A stretch of 41,545 nucleotides of DNA. It comes from an uncultured Treponema sp. GTDB taxonomy: Bacteria > Spirochaetota > Spirochaetia > Treponematales > Treponemataceae. The notes below the pieces were generated by a model that worked only from the letters and a program-made list of their open reading frames with translations, was not told the origin of the DNA and ran no database searches. Every line of letters begins with the position of its first letter. The stretch's first letter is position 1. Below are positions 33,588 through 41,545 of this stretch, piece by piece. Location of the stretch: the NCBI GenBank assembly GCA_946615905.1, contig CAMOIE010000024.1:1-41545 (forward strand), written 5' to 3'. A program made the position numbers and the translations under genes.

Positions 33588-33740
33588 ATGCCACAGACTG
33601 AATTTGCAGAATTTTCAAAAAATGTATTGTTGCTCTCGACAGAAAAGGCTTTTGCTGACTTAGACGCAATTCATAATTATCTCGCTTTTGATAAAAAAGA
33701 GCCTGCCATTGCAAGAAACTTACCAGAAGTATTGAATTAG
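33588..33740 (+). CDS. Small 50-residue protein of unknown function
   Basis: Reads MPQTEFAEFSKNVLLLSTEK at the start and ends at TAG 33740. A strong GGGAGG ribosome site lies 6 bases before the ATG, and a TACAAT box is 27 bp upstream. The composition is protein-like, mostly helical, mildly acidic. It may be a complete small protein, for instance an antitoxin-like partner, or the N-terminal stub of a truncated gene. It precedes the HTH-membrane gene by 17 bp on the same strand. Confidence 0.45.
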   Translation: MPQTEFAEFSKNVLLLSTEKAFADLDAIHNYLAFDKKEPAIARNLPEVLN

Positions 33741-33757
33741 GATTTTTCCATCGATCG

Positions 33758-34378
33758 ATGACTTTTCACGAAAAACTTCAGCAATTGCGAAACGACTCAA
33801 AACTGACACAGGAAGCGCTGGCGGAAAAATTGTTTGTTTCCAGGGTTACGGTTTCCAAATGGGAAACAGGGCGCGGCTACCCCAACCTAGATTCTTTAAA
33901 AGCGATGGCCGAAATTTTTGGTGTTTCAATTGACCAGCTTTTATCAAACGATGAACTTTTTGAAGCCGCCCAAACGAATTTAAAAAAGAATAGTGCAAAC
34001 CTACGTTCGATTGTTTTTGGACTTTTTGATTTTCTGATTATGCTTTTTTTCTTTTTGCCGCTTTTCGTGGACTACACTGCTCACGCAGATAAGGTCGTTC
34101 ATTTATCGCTTTTAAATCTGAATTGCAGTTCCGCAATTACAAAGCTCTTTCTTGAAATCTTTACAGGGCTGCTTCCATTATTAGGAATTGTGGAACTTGC
34201 GCTTCAAAACTGCGAAAAAAAATGGCTGGGAATTCTTTCTATTGTTTTTAGCGTTATACTTATTTTGCTCTATATTTCTACCAACCAGCAGAACGCTTGT
34301 ATTCTCACTTTTTTCTTTTTGATAGCAAAAGTGGTGGTTTTGTTCAAGGTTACGAAACGTATCACAAATGTAAACTAG
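33758..34378 (+). CDS. XRE-type HTH regulator fused to a membrane domain
   Basis: A 206-residue protein. The N-terminal helix-turn-helix (about 5-60, core LTQEALAEKLFVSRVTVSKWETGRGYP) is typical of the XRE/Cro family; HTH-XRE proteins with this VSRVTVSKWE recognition helix and a following membrane domain are common in Firmicutes. Four hydrophobic segments follow (about 87-108, 118-145, 152-172 and 180-198). It is probably a membrane-tethered regulator responding to envelope state. AT-richer codon use than the core genes and the neighbouring gene remnants suggest acquisition by transfer. Confidence 0.8.
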   Translation: MTFHEKLQQLRNDSKLTQEALAEKLFVSRVTVSKWETGRGYPNLDSLKAMAEIFGVSIDQLLSNDELFEAAQTNLKKNSANLRSIVFGLFDFLIMLFFFLPLFVDYTAHADKVVHLSLLNLNCSSAITKLFLEIFTGLLPLLGIVELALQNCEKKWLGILSIVFSVILILLYISTNQQNACILTFFFLIAKVVVLFKVTKRITNVN

Positions 34379-34420
34379 TATTTATGGAAAGATACTCAAG
34401 TTTCTGCCATTTTTTGTGGC

Positions 34421-35116
34421 ATGAAACGATTCAAATTATTTTTTATTTTGGCGGTATTTTTCTTTGCTGCAAACTATCTTTCTGCAAAAGCGATAAACGC
34501 TTATCCTTATTATTTGTCGGATAAGTCAGAGGTAAATTCGTTTGATTCATTATTCATAAGACCATACAACAAATCTCTGGATTTTGCGGGAACAGTTGCT
34601 TCCTATATGGCGATTGCAACAACAGCAAGTTTGCTTGTAGCTCCAAAAGAAGACTACTGGAAGATCGGAGTTGTTGGCTTGGAAACACTTGGCTCGGCAT
34701 TTGCTATCCGCTCAATTTTAAAACACAGCATAGACAGGGAAAGACCTTATATGTACTTTTCTGGCGCTCCAACAGACAAGATTGCCGACGGTGATTATTT
34801 AAATTCTTTCCCGTCAGGACACACAACTCTCGCATTTGCCGCTGCGGGATTTACAACATTTATGTTCTGCCACTACTATCCAAATTCAAAAATGAAAATT
34901 CCTGCGATTTGCACCTCTTATGCTCTTGCAGTTGGAACCGGCATTTTGCGCATGAGCAGCGGGAACCATTTTGCGACCGACGTGCTTGCGGGTGCAGCAA
35001 TCGGCACAGCCTGCGGATTTTTAGTTCCGCTGGTGAATACACTTTGGTTTAAAAACGACAATAAAATTCAGCTGAGCGGTGGCCTGACAGGCCTTTATTG
35101 CACAGTAAAATTTTAA
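34421..35116 (+). CDS. PAP2 family phosphatase, exported
   Basis: A 231-residue protein with an N-terminal signal or anchor (1-24) and membrane helices. The phosphatidic-acid-phosphatase type 2 triad is complete: K101-x6-R108-P109, P-S132-G133-H134, and R177-x5-H183-x3-D187. Such enzymes hydrolyse lipid phosphates or undecaprenyl pyrophosphate at the periplasmic face. The end IQLSGGLTGLYCTVKF looks like a terminal barrel-type strand and is not usual for the family. It starts 43 bp after the HTH-membrane gene; the ATG overlaps a TGCCA/TGGCA palindrome and has no clear Shine-Dalgarno. Confidence 0.85.
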   Translation: MKRFKLFFILAVFFFAANYLSAKAINAYPYYLSDKSEVNSFDSLFIRPYNKSLDFAGTVASYMAIATTASLLVAPKEDYWKIGVVGLETLGSAFAIRSILKHSIDRERPYMYFSGAPTDKIADGDYLNSFPSGHTTLAFAAAGFTTFMFCHYYPNSKMKIPAICTSYALAVGTGILRMSSGNHFATDVLAGAAIGTACGFLVPLVNTLWFKNDNKIQLSGGLTGLYCTVKF

Positions 35117-35166
35117 TAAAAAAGCATAGCGCATTCAATTATATTTTAGGGCGGCCCCCCACCCAC

Positions 35167-35208
35167 TTGTCATATCACTGTTAACCGTTATATACTGTTG
35201 ACGGTGAT
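35167..35208 (+). promoter_or_regulatory. Promoter and duplicated operator of the HTH/kinase module
   Basis: TTGTCA (35167-35172), 18 bp, TATACT (35191-35196). Over it lie two tandem copies of ACTGTTRACSGTKAT (35177-35191 and 35194-35208, 17 bp apart). The outer halves also form an inverted repeat ATCACTGTTAA (35174-35184) / TTGACGGTGAT (35198-35208) with two mismatches. This is the layout expected for autorepression by the HTH protein encoded just downstream. Confidence 0.6.
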
Positions 35209-35211
35209 AAT

Positions 35212-35640
35212 ATGAAACTAGGAAACTATGTTAACCAGTTGGGAATTTCAGTCTACAGCCTCTCAAAAGAAAGCCACGTGCCCTACACAACTCTTTGCAG
35301 CATCTGCAACGGAACAGCCGACATCATGGAATGCCGGGTAAACACGCTCGTAAAAATTGCCGACACACTTGCAATCAATCTTCTTGACTTGATAAATGGC
35401 TCTATTCCGGCTCCTGTAAAATACAATTTTATCAACAACAAAATTAGCCTCGATATTACCGACTTGCCCAAGGCCATCAAAAATACCATAAAGGAACTTG
35501 AAGAATACGACCGCAATAACGACACGATGTTCTACGAATGTGCCGATATGCTTTACATGATGGCAGATCGCTTTCTAAAAGACGGAGCGATTGACCGACC
35601 AACGCACGACAAGCTGATTATGAAATATCCGATTGCGTAA
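35212..35640 (+). CDS. HTH protein, HipB-like antitoxin candidate
   Basis: A 142-residue protein with an N-terminal Cro/C1-type helix-turn-helix (about 8-60, core SVYSLSKESHVPYTTLCSICNG, read as two halves around residue 22) and a helical C-terminal half (about 85-140). It is encoded 21 bp upstream of a HipA/CtkA-like kinase, the position of the antitoxin in HipBA-type modules. Its ATG lies 3 bp after the operator described above, so it probably represses its own operon. It is longer than classical HipB (88 residues); the C-terminal half may be the kinase-binding part. Confidence 0.7.
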   Translation: MKLGNYVNQLGISVYSLSKESHVPYTTLCSICNGTADIMECRVNTLVKIADTLAINLLDLINGSIPAPVKYNFINNKISLDITDLPKAIKNTIKELEEYDRNNDTMFYECADMLYMMADRFLKDGAIDRPTHDKLIMKYPIA

Positions 35641-35661
35641 TGTGACAAGAGAGGGAAGAAA

Positions 35662-36633
35662 ATGGAAATATACGATTTTTCAAATTGTGAATACAGCAAC
35701 AGAAACGGTTATTACGGCGGAGCGGCTGGCGACAAGGACGGAATCATTTTTAATGGTGAGCCGTGGATTGCAAAGTATCCAAAGTCAAACAAAGGAATGG
35801 CAAAAAACGACAAGCTTTCCCGAACCGCACAAACGCCTCTTTCTGAATACATCGGAAGCCACATATACGGCATTTTAGGCTACCCGGTTCACGAGACTCT
35901 TTTGGGAATTCGTCACGGTTTTGTAGTTGTTGTCTGCAAGGATTTTTGCGATGAGAATACCCGTCTTTTGGAAATGCGGACTTTGAAAAATATCCATATT
36001 CCTGAGATGAACAAAAAATTCCAAATGGACTTGCACGAAACCGATGACAGCCACCTTGTTGACTTGAACGAACTTTTTATTCACTTTGAACTGAATCCAG
36101 AAATTTCAAAAATCAAAGGCGTTGCAGAGAGATTCTGGAATCAGGTTGTGATTGATGGGCTAATTGGCAACAATGACAGAAACAACGGCAACTGGGGAAT
36201 TCTTTCTTGCGGCAACAAACGAGAACTCGCCCCGATTTTTGACAACGGAGCCGCCTTCTACCCAAAGAAAAGCACACTCGCAATCGAGCAGATTTTAAAA
36301 CTGCCGGAAGCAGACCAAGCAAGGAACAACTCAAACATTCAAGAGCCTTTCACTCTTGACGGCGAACATCACCTAAACTACCGCCTGATGCTTGAGCTTG
36401 ACGAAACAAAAATTCCTGCCGCACAAGTTGAACTCTTGAAAGACGCAATCATAAAAAACACCGAATTGGTAGAAAGTAAATTGGACGAAATCAACAGTCT
36501 TTTCAAATCCATTCCAAACGAGCATAACGGATTAGAAATAATCAGCAACCCTAGAAGGGAATATTACCTAAAATCTTTCATGACAAGATTTAATGATGTC
36601 CTTAAAAAGCGTCGGGATGAGATTTTGAAGTAA
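35662..36633 (+). CDS. HipA/CtkA-like serine/threonine kinase (putative toxin)
   Basis: A 323-residue protein with a HipA-type kinase core. A Gly-rich loop GYYGGAAGDKDG (16-27) is followed by K38 in WIAKYPKS, the catalytic loop with D172 and N177 in IGNNDRNNGNW, and the metal-binding D194 in FDNGAAF. All ATP-site residues look intact. It lacks the N-terminal HipA subdomain of the 440-residue Escherichia coli toxin and so resembles the shorter CtkA-like group. HipA kinases phosphorylate translation components; the target here is unknown. AGAGGGA lies before the ATG. Confidence 0.75.
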   Translation: MEIYDFSNCEYSNRNGYYGGAAGDKDGIIFNGEPWIAKYPKSNKGMAKNDKLSRTAQTPLSEYIGSHIYGILGYPVHETLLGIRHGFVVVVCKDFCDENTRLLEMRTLKNIHIPEMNKKFQMDLHETDDSHLVDLNELFIHFELNPEISKIKGVAERFWNQVVIDGLIGNNDRNNGNWGILSCGNKRELAPIFDNGAAFYPKKSTLAIEQILKLPEADQARNNSNIQEPFTLDGEHHLNYRLMLELDETKIPAAQVELLKDAIIKNTELVESKLDEINSLFKSIPNEHNGLEIISNPRREYYLKSFMTRFNDVLKKRRDEILK

Positions 36634-36649
36634 AAAAACGTGATTTTTT

Positions 36650-37885
36650 ATGAAAGAAGACGCGCTAAAAATCATATCGGAAGTTTTCCAAAGCCAAAAC
36701 ATACAGTCATTCTCATGCCAAAAGCCCTTCTCCGAAATCGAGAGAATCGACTACAATTTCAGGAAGATTCTCTTCGGCGGACTAGAAAATTACCAGCCGA
36801 TAATTTCCTGGCTCACAAAATACATCAAAATCGACAGTCTCTACCTGCTCGAAGACTTCTACCACTTCGCTACCGTAGTCTTCAAAATCGACGACGAAAA
36901 GTTCTTCATAATCGGCCCATTCTCCTTTGACACGAAGGCTGAGCACGCCAAATATATAGAAGAAAGTCTTTCTGGCTTTTCGAACGAGATAAAGGAGGCA
37001 GTCGGAAAATTCTGCTCGCAGCTTCCATTTTTGCCTTCCCGCGACTCGTTCGTCAACTTCATCTGCGCCTTCATTCCGCCCCTTCTTGAGCGGAAAATGA
37101 CCTTCACCTACCGCGCCTTTCTTTCGGAAAAAGACTTCTGGCTTGGTCTCGACAAAAAGGCATTGTCTTACCTCGATCTTTCGCCTGAAAAAGCGATTCT
37201 CGAAGACCGATACCGCCTTGAAAACCAGATGCTGCTTGCGGTCAAAAAAGGGAACACCGAGGAGGCGAAAAAACTTCACTCCCGCATGGCCGAGCAGCCC
37301 ATAAAGCCCCGGAATCCCAATTCACTCAGAAACCTGAAAAATTTCTCGATAATTTTGAACACTCTTTTGCGAAAGGCGGTCGAGGAGGACGAAATCCACC
37401 CGCTTTTCTTAGACTCAATCTCGGCCAAATTCGCCATTCAGATTGAGGAAGCGGCAAGCCTGATCCAGATTGAAAAGCTAGGCCCCGCCATGATTGAAGA
37501 ATACTGCGCCATGGTGCAAAAGCATTCAAGAAAAAATTACTCGCTTTCTGTGAAAAAATGCATCGACTACATAGACTTCAACTTCAAGTCATTCATATCG
37601 CTAAAGACAATCGCCGAGGACTTGTCGCTGAACCCTTCCTACCTTTCCTCAATTTTCTCGAAGGAGACAGGAATCCCGCTAACCCAGTACATAAAAAAAG
37701 CGAGGGTCGAATACGCGAAAAAAGAGCTTTCTGAAAGCACAAAGTCAATCGACGACATAGCCAACGAATGCGGCTACGAGGACATGAACTATTTTTCCCG
37801 AGTATTCAAAAGCATCGAAGGGAAAAGCCCCTCGGAATTTCGTAAAGCTAGCAAAAACGACTCTGACTTTACGTTGAAAAAGTGA
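36650..37885 (+). CDS. AraC family transcriptional regulator
   Basis: A 411-residue regulator. The C-terminal AraC/XylS domain (about 303-403) has both HTH motifs: LKTIAEDLSLNPSYLSSIF and the second with IDDIANECGYEDMNYFSRVF, then GKSPSEFRK. The N-terminal 290 residues are a long sensory region of no obvious cupin type, with a possible dimer helix before the DNA-binding part. It starts 17 bp after the kinase gene but faces the beta-glucuronidase operon convergently. The obvious hypothesis is that it activates the glucuronide genes, like other AraC proteins next to sugar operons. Confidence 0.87.
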   Translation: MKEDALKIISEVFQSQNIQSFSCQKPFSEIERIDYNFRKILFGGLENYQPIISWLTKYIKIDSLYLLEDFYHFATVVFKIDDEKFFIIGPFSFDTKAEHAKYIEESLSGFSNEIKEAVGKFCSQLPFLPSRDSFVNFICAFIPPLLERKMTFTYRAFLSEKDFWLGLDKKALSYLDLSPEKAILEDRYRLENQMLLAVKKGNTEEAKKLHSRMAEQPIKPRNPNSLRNLKNFSIILNTLLRKAVEEDEIHPLFLDSISAKFAIQIEEAASLIQIEKLGPAMIEEYCAMVQKHSRKNYSLSVKKCIDYIDFNFKSFISLKTIAEDLSLNPSYLSSIFSKETGIPLTQYIKKARVEYAKKELSESTKSIDDIANECGYEDMNYFSRVFKSIEGKSPSEFRKASKNDSDFTLKK

Positions 37886-37890
37886 AAATT

Positions 37891-37962
37891 TATAGACGGT
37901 GGTTGAGCGTGCCGAAACTACCGTCTATAACACGCATGGTCATTTCGACAGGCTCAATGACC
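37891..37962. repeat. REP pair between convergent araC-type and beta-glucuronidase genes
   Basis: The left hairpin 37891-37929 has a 10-bp outer stem TATAGACGGT/ACCGTCTATA around GAGCGTGCCGA. The right hairpin 37938-37962 has the stem GGTCATT/AATGACC around TCGACAGGCTC. Compared with the other pairs, the GGTCATT-type stem is on the right arm here. It may also serve as a transcription end for both genes. Confidence 0.75.
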
Positions 37963-37966
37963 ACAC

Positions 37967-39769
37967 CTACTTCTCGTAGTCAAAGTCCGGGATTTGGTGC
38001 CAGCGTTCCTTGAAGTAGTAGGCCGCCATCTTCGGCTGCCTGTCGCGCGTGAAAAGCCCCTTCTTGTTGCCCTGGACGCGCACGATGTTCTGGCTTGTGG
38101 CGAAGTCCGCGAAATTCCAGACCTGCTCGCCGGTCACGCACTCGTATGAGTCGAAGACCTTGTTGTTCATCTTGTAGTATTCGACCTGGTACTCCTCGCT
38201 CCACATGGTCGCGTTCACGTCGTGCATTCCGGACACAGTGTCCGCCCCGTACTCTGTAAAGACGACAGGCTTTCCGGTTCCGGCCCAGAAGTCAAGCTCG
38301 GCGCGAAGCTTTTTCTCCGCAGAGGCAAGCTTTCCGCCATCGATGTACCAGCCGTAGTAGCGGTTAAGGCAGATTACGTCGCTGAGCTTGAGCGATATGT
38401 CGTCCTTTGGCTTTCCGCCGACAGCGACAGATGCCATCGTGCATGGTCTTTTCTGCTTGTCGAGTGAGCGGGCAAGCTCATAGAGCGGCGCAAAATAATC
38501 GTAGGCCGCCGGGTCGTAGGAGTCAGGCTCGTTTGCGATTGACCACATGACGACGCAGGCGTGGTTTTTGTCGCGGCTGATCAAGTCGCGGATAACGTCC
38601 TTGTGATGCTCGAAAGTCTGCAATCCTTCCTTTGGGTCGAATGTCGGGAATTTCTTCACCCCGAAATTCGCACCTCCCCCGAACTGGAAGTTGAGACCTA
38701 CGGCCGTCGTCTCGTCGATTACGACAATTCCCTCGCGGTCGCACTGCCTCATCATCTCCTCGCTGTAAGGATAGTGGCTTGTTCTGAATGAATTCGCCCC
38801 CTGCCATTTCATAAGCGAGATGTCCTTTGTGTTCATGGCAAGGTTCGTTCCGCGCCCGTTGGGGAAAGTGTCCTCATGCTTTCCGTAGCCCTTGAAGTAG
38901 AATGGTCTTCCGTTGATCAGGAATTTGTTTCCCTTGACCTCAACGCTTCTAACTCCGAATTCCTCGTCGTAAACGTCGTCCCCGCACTTTACGCGCACGG
39001 TGTAAAGATAGGCCGCAAGCGGCTGCCAGAGCTTCACGCCCTTAACGATTGCGCTTCCTTTCAAACCATTTCCGCTCGCAACGATTTTTCCGTCCTCGTC
39101 AAGGATCTCGACCTGGCAGGAATCAGCCTTTCCAGAAAATTCTACTTCCCAGAAAATTTCAGCGTCACTTCCAGTGATTTTGTTTGTCAGCGTGATGTCC
39201 TTTATGTATTCAAGCGGAGTCGTGTAAATGCGGACAGCCCGGTTGATTCCTGAATAATTGAAAAAGTCAAAGTTGCACTCAAAAGGCTCGTCTTTTTTAG
39301 CTTCGCCGTCACGGCTGAACATTCCGCCCGGTCGCCCGACAGGAAGGGTCGTAAAGTCAATCCTGTTGTTCACGGCGACTGTAAGAAGGTTCTCGCCCTC
39401 CTTCAATTTTCCAGTAATCTCGCACTCAAAAGGCAAGAATCCGCCCTTATGTTCGCACAAAAGCTCCCCGTTCAAAAATACTTTCGCAGCATGGGTAACA
39501 GCGTCAAAGCGGAGCATCACCCTCTGGCCGCCCACAAAAGAAGGAAGAGTCACATTCCTCTGGTAGAAAACCCAGCCCTGGAACTCGCGCAATTTCGGGT
39601 CGCTCTTAAGCTCGTTGAAAGAGGCCGGAACCGGCATTGTCTCGCTTTCGGACAAAAGGGAATCCTGCCATTTTTCGTCAAAGCCCTTTCCGTCCCAGTC
39701 GCACTTGAATTTCCAGATTCCGCTCAAATCGCTCACAAACCTGGAGCTGGTCATAATCGGATACAACAT
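37967..39769 (-). CDS. uidA: Beta-glucuronidase (GH2)
   Basis: A 600-residue glycosidase that releases glucuronic acid from glucuronides. The GH2 acid/base is E414 in SIANEPDS and the nucleophile is E506 in FTEYGADT. The glucuronidase-specific motif N568-x-K570-G is present, distinguishing it from beta-galactosidase. Domains are a jelly-roll sugar-binding region (about 15-180), an Ig-like domain (about 185-275) and a TIM barrel to the end. No signal peptide is seen, so it acts in the cytoplasm on imported substrate. The ATG at 39769 has AGGAGT upstream. The symporter gene lies 44 bp upstream on the same strand. Confidence 0.95.
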   Translation of the reverse strand: MLYPIMTSSRFVSDLSGIWKFKCDWDGKGFDEKWQDSLLSESETMPVPASFNELKSDPKLREFQGWVFYQRNVTLPSFVGGQRVMLRFDAVTHAAKVFLNGELLCEHKGGFLPFECEITGKLKEGENLLTVAVNNRIDFTTLPVGRPGGMFSRDGEAKKDEPFECNFDFFNYSGINRAVRIYTTPLEYIKDITLTNKITGSDAEIFWEVEFSGKADSCQVEILDEDGKIVASGNGLKGSAIVKGVKLWQPLAAYLYTVRVKCGDDVYDEEFGVRSVEVKGNKFLINGRPFYFKGYGKHEDTFPNGRGTNLAMNTKDISLMKWQGANSFRTSHYPYSEEMMRQCDREGIVVIDETTAVGLNFQFGGGANFGVKKFPTFDPKEGLQTFEHHKDVIRDLISRDKNHACVVMWSIANEPDSYDPAAYDYFAPLYELARSLDKQKRPCTMASVAVGGKPKDDISLKLSDVICLNRYYGWYIDGGKLASAEKKLRAELDFWAGTGKPVVFTEYGADTVSGMHDVNATMWSEEYQVEYYKMNNKVFDSYECVTGEQVWNFADFATSQNIVRVQGNKKGLFTRDRQPKMAAYYFKERWHQIPDFDYEK

Positions 39770-39813
39770 AAAAACTCCTGAAATAAAATTTATTCGTTCA
39801 AAATGCTAAGAAT

Positions 39814-41199
39814 CTACCCGCGTTTTTCCTTCAAAATCCTTGCGTTCTCGCGAACCTTCTGCTTTGTCAGCGGGTAAAGGAAAATCAGCGCGAGGGCAAG
39901 AAGGCTGAACGAAATCGCAGGTGCGACGGTCGCAATTGTGTAGATTTTGTTCACCACAGCATCGTCAAAGGCTGTCGTCTGAGTGTAGCCTGCAAGACCA
40001 AGCAAGAATCCTGTAAGTCCAGATGACGCTGCCTGACCGAGCTTTCTTGAGAATGAATACACAGAATAAACCGCTCCGTCGTTTCTCTCCCCGTTCTTCA
40101 CCTCCATGTCGTCGATTACGTCCGTAATCATAGCCCAGCAAAGAAGGTTGAAGCAGGCAAGTCCCACATAGCCGAACACGTAGAAGCAGCACCATACCGG
40201 AATCGAATGTGTGCGTACGAAAAATGCCGAGAACATCGAAGCAGCTCCTATCAAGGCACCCGCTACCGTCACGCCCTTCTTTCCGACAAAAGTCGAGATT
40301 CTTCCCACGAAAGTTGACATAAAGACAATCATGCAGCTTGCGAGCATCGTGGCGATTGAGATTCCTGCCCGGCTTCCAAAGTAATTCGGGAAAATGTAGT
40401 TGTTCATTCCGGTCAAAGTTCCCTGGCACAAAACCAAAAGCAAAGCCGCGATGATGATTCCGACCAAGGCACGGCTTGAGACAATAGTCTTCGCAAAGAT
40501 TCCAAGCGAGAATTTGCTCTGGATTTTCGGCAGTCTCACGCGCTCAGTAGTCAGCGTGTAGCAAAGTGAATATGCGATTACGGCGATTATCGAGCAGACT
40601 ATCGCAGCCCCAAGCATTCTCTCGCCTGAAATAACGGTCTGCCCCGCCTCGTTCTTGTAGAAAACGACCATCGGAAGAACAGTTCCGATTCCAGTCGCGG
40701 CCACAGTCGCGCCAAGGCTCCTAAAAGTAGAAAGAGACGTTCTGTCCTTAGGCTCCGGAGAAATTACAGATGCCATCGAGCCGTAAGGAATGTTGATTCC
40801 CGTGTAGCAGACAGAACCCCAGAGAATATACGTCGCGAACATCCAGACGATTTTTACGGCAAGCGGAGCGTTTTTAAGCCATACGGCGTACAACAAAACA
40901 GACGCAAGGGCTACCGGCCCCATAAAGCGGCGGATCCACGGAAGGAATTTTCCCTTGGCGGTGGGCTGGCTTCTGTCACAAATCTGCCCCATAAAAACAT
41001 CGGTAAAGGCGTCAACGACCTTGGCAAGCATCATCATCAGACCGATAACCGCGGCCGGAACCCCCATTACGTCCGTATAGAATTTCATCATGAAAATCGC
41101 CGAGAGCATAAAAGTAAAATCATTCGCGCAGTCTCCCAGCATATAACCAATCTTGTCCCTCAAACCAAAGGGGCGTACAGTAACTTCCGTCTTTTCCAT
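39814..41199 (-). CDS. GPH-family glycoside:cation symporter (glucuronide transporter-like)
   Basis: A 461-residue inner-membrane protein with about 12 hydrophobic segments. It has the GPH signatures: an N-terminal KIGYMLGDCANDFTF, the D..MGQICDRS loop after helix 2 and PYGSMASVIS with a following DRTSLS segment. The family imports glycosides with Na+ or H+; its position before uidA makes glucuronides the likely substrate (UidB-like). I start it at 41199 because GGAGG lies 6 bases upstream and the family begins here; a longer reading to 41280 would pass through non-conserved sequence. First gene of the operon. Confidence 0.9.
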   Translation of the reverse strand: MEKTEVTVRPFGLRDKIGYMLGDCANDFTFMLSAIFMMKFYTDVMGVPAAVIGLMMMLAKVVDAFTDVFMGQICDRSQPTAKGKFLPWIRRFMGPVALASVLLYAVWLKNAPLAVKIVWMFATYILWGSVCYTGINIPYGSMASVISPEPKDRTSLSTFRSLGATVAATGIGTVLPMVVFYKNEAGQTVISGERMLGAAIVCSIIAVIAYSLCYTLTTERVRLPKIQSKFSLGIFAKTIVSSRALVGIIIAALLLVLCQGTLTGMNNYIFPNYFGSRAGISIATMLASCMIVFMSTFVGRISTFVGKKGVTVAGALIGAASMFSAFFVRTHSIPVWCCFYVFGYVGLACFNLLCWAMITDVIDDMEVKNGERNDGAVYSVYSFSRKLGQAASSGLTGFLLGLAGYTQTTAFDDAVVNKIYTIATVAPAISFSLLALALIFLYPLTKQKVRENARILKEKRG

Positions 41200-41325
41200 A
41201 AACGGCCTCCATTTACATCTTAGCAGCAAGAGTTTCTCTCTGACACAAATTGTAAAAGACAGACAAAAGCGTGTTAGCATAATATTTGTATTTTCAAAGA
41301 TTTTTTTTGTTTTTTTTTCTTATTT

Positions 41326-41497
41326 GGGCGGCCACGCCGTGCGTCAGCCTCCGTGCTTCCGCACGGCTACGAGTTTTGCTTTCTGCCGCAGTCCGCGTCA
41401 GATTTGCTTCGCAAACCAGCAAAACTCGCACAATTAATTTCCGCTGCCCATCCATGGGCAGACACGGCGGTCGGGCTTTTCGCACTTCGCTGAAAAG
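41326..41497. repeat. Palindrome-rich repeat block at the right edge
   Basis: Nested inverted repeats: CCGTGC/GCACGG (41351-41366), an 11-bp outer pair CGAGTTTTGCT (41370-41380) / AGCAAAACTCG (41418-41428) enclosing a TTTGC/GCAAA hairpin, TGCCCA/TGGGCA (41445-41460) and CTTTTC/GAAAAG (41476-41497). It resembles the GC-rich dispersed repeats elsewhere. Between it and the symporter start lies an AT-rich promoter region with an imperfect palindrome at about 41240-41262. Confidence 0.55.
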
Positions 41498-41545
41498 ATA
41501 CAATAAAAGTGCAGTCGAAAATACCCCGAAAATAAGAAATGCGAG

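Overview
The window looks like chromosomal DNA of a host-associated spirochaete, most probably a gut or rumen Treponema. The evidence is indirect. There is a FadL-like outer-membrane barrel and a tandem pair of omptin-like barrels, several small conserved-looking proteins I cannot name, a moderate GC content with AT-rich intergenic DNA, and a heavy load of short palindromic dispersed repeats. No rRNA or species-specific marker is present, so the genus is an inference.

Layout. 1-6041: start of a gene leaving the left edge, GC-rich hairpins, a NifU-like Fe-S protein with a SlyD-type prolyl isomerase, then shikimate kinase, a lytic transglycosylase, an unknown protein and a PTS EIIA protein on the minus strand, a truncated DUF4160 gene inside repeats, and an acidic protein coupled to a radical SAM enzyme. 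6088-10862: a serC-serA operon split by a GIY-YIG nuclease reading frame that lies between two REP palindromes, then murJ. 11020-13738: citrate synthase, an RsuA-type pseudouridine synthase and thrH; ThrH can supply the phosphoserine phosphatase step, so all three serine-synthesis enzymes are in this window. 13829-16115: initiator tRNA-fMet followed by three 83-bp elements that each copy the tRNA 3' end, then a FadL-like porin, all bounded by an inverted dispersed repeat. 16366-24841: dnaE, an M24 peptidase, an RluA-type synthase, two omptin-like proteases and a cytidylate-kinase-like protein. 24859-32861: two CNNM/CBS (CorC-type) transporters, a thioredoxin-like lipoprotein and purL. 32862-36633: an accessory stretch with gene remnants, an HTH-membrane protein, a PAP2 phosphatase and a HipBA/CtkA-like kinase module. 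36650-41199: an AraC regulator convergent with a beta-glucuronidase and GPH-symporter operon for glucuronide use. The right edge is another palindromic repeat block.

Four patterns stand out. (1) REP palindromes with the loop core TCGACARGCTC occur as inverted pairs, and one pair encloses an intact GIY-YIG frame, so the bare pairs look like non-autonomous versions of that unit. (2) The tRNA-fMet gene heads a roughly 150-bp-period array of three 83-bp elements that reuse its 3' end. (3) About ten genes have a -10-like hexamer ending 6-7 nt before the start codon and no usable Shine-Dalgarno, which predicts leaderless mRNAs. (4) A small kinase-toxin-like module carries a duplicated operator over its promoter. 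None of these has been compared with a database here.
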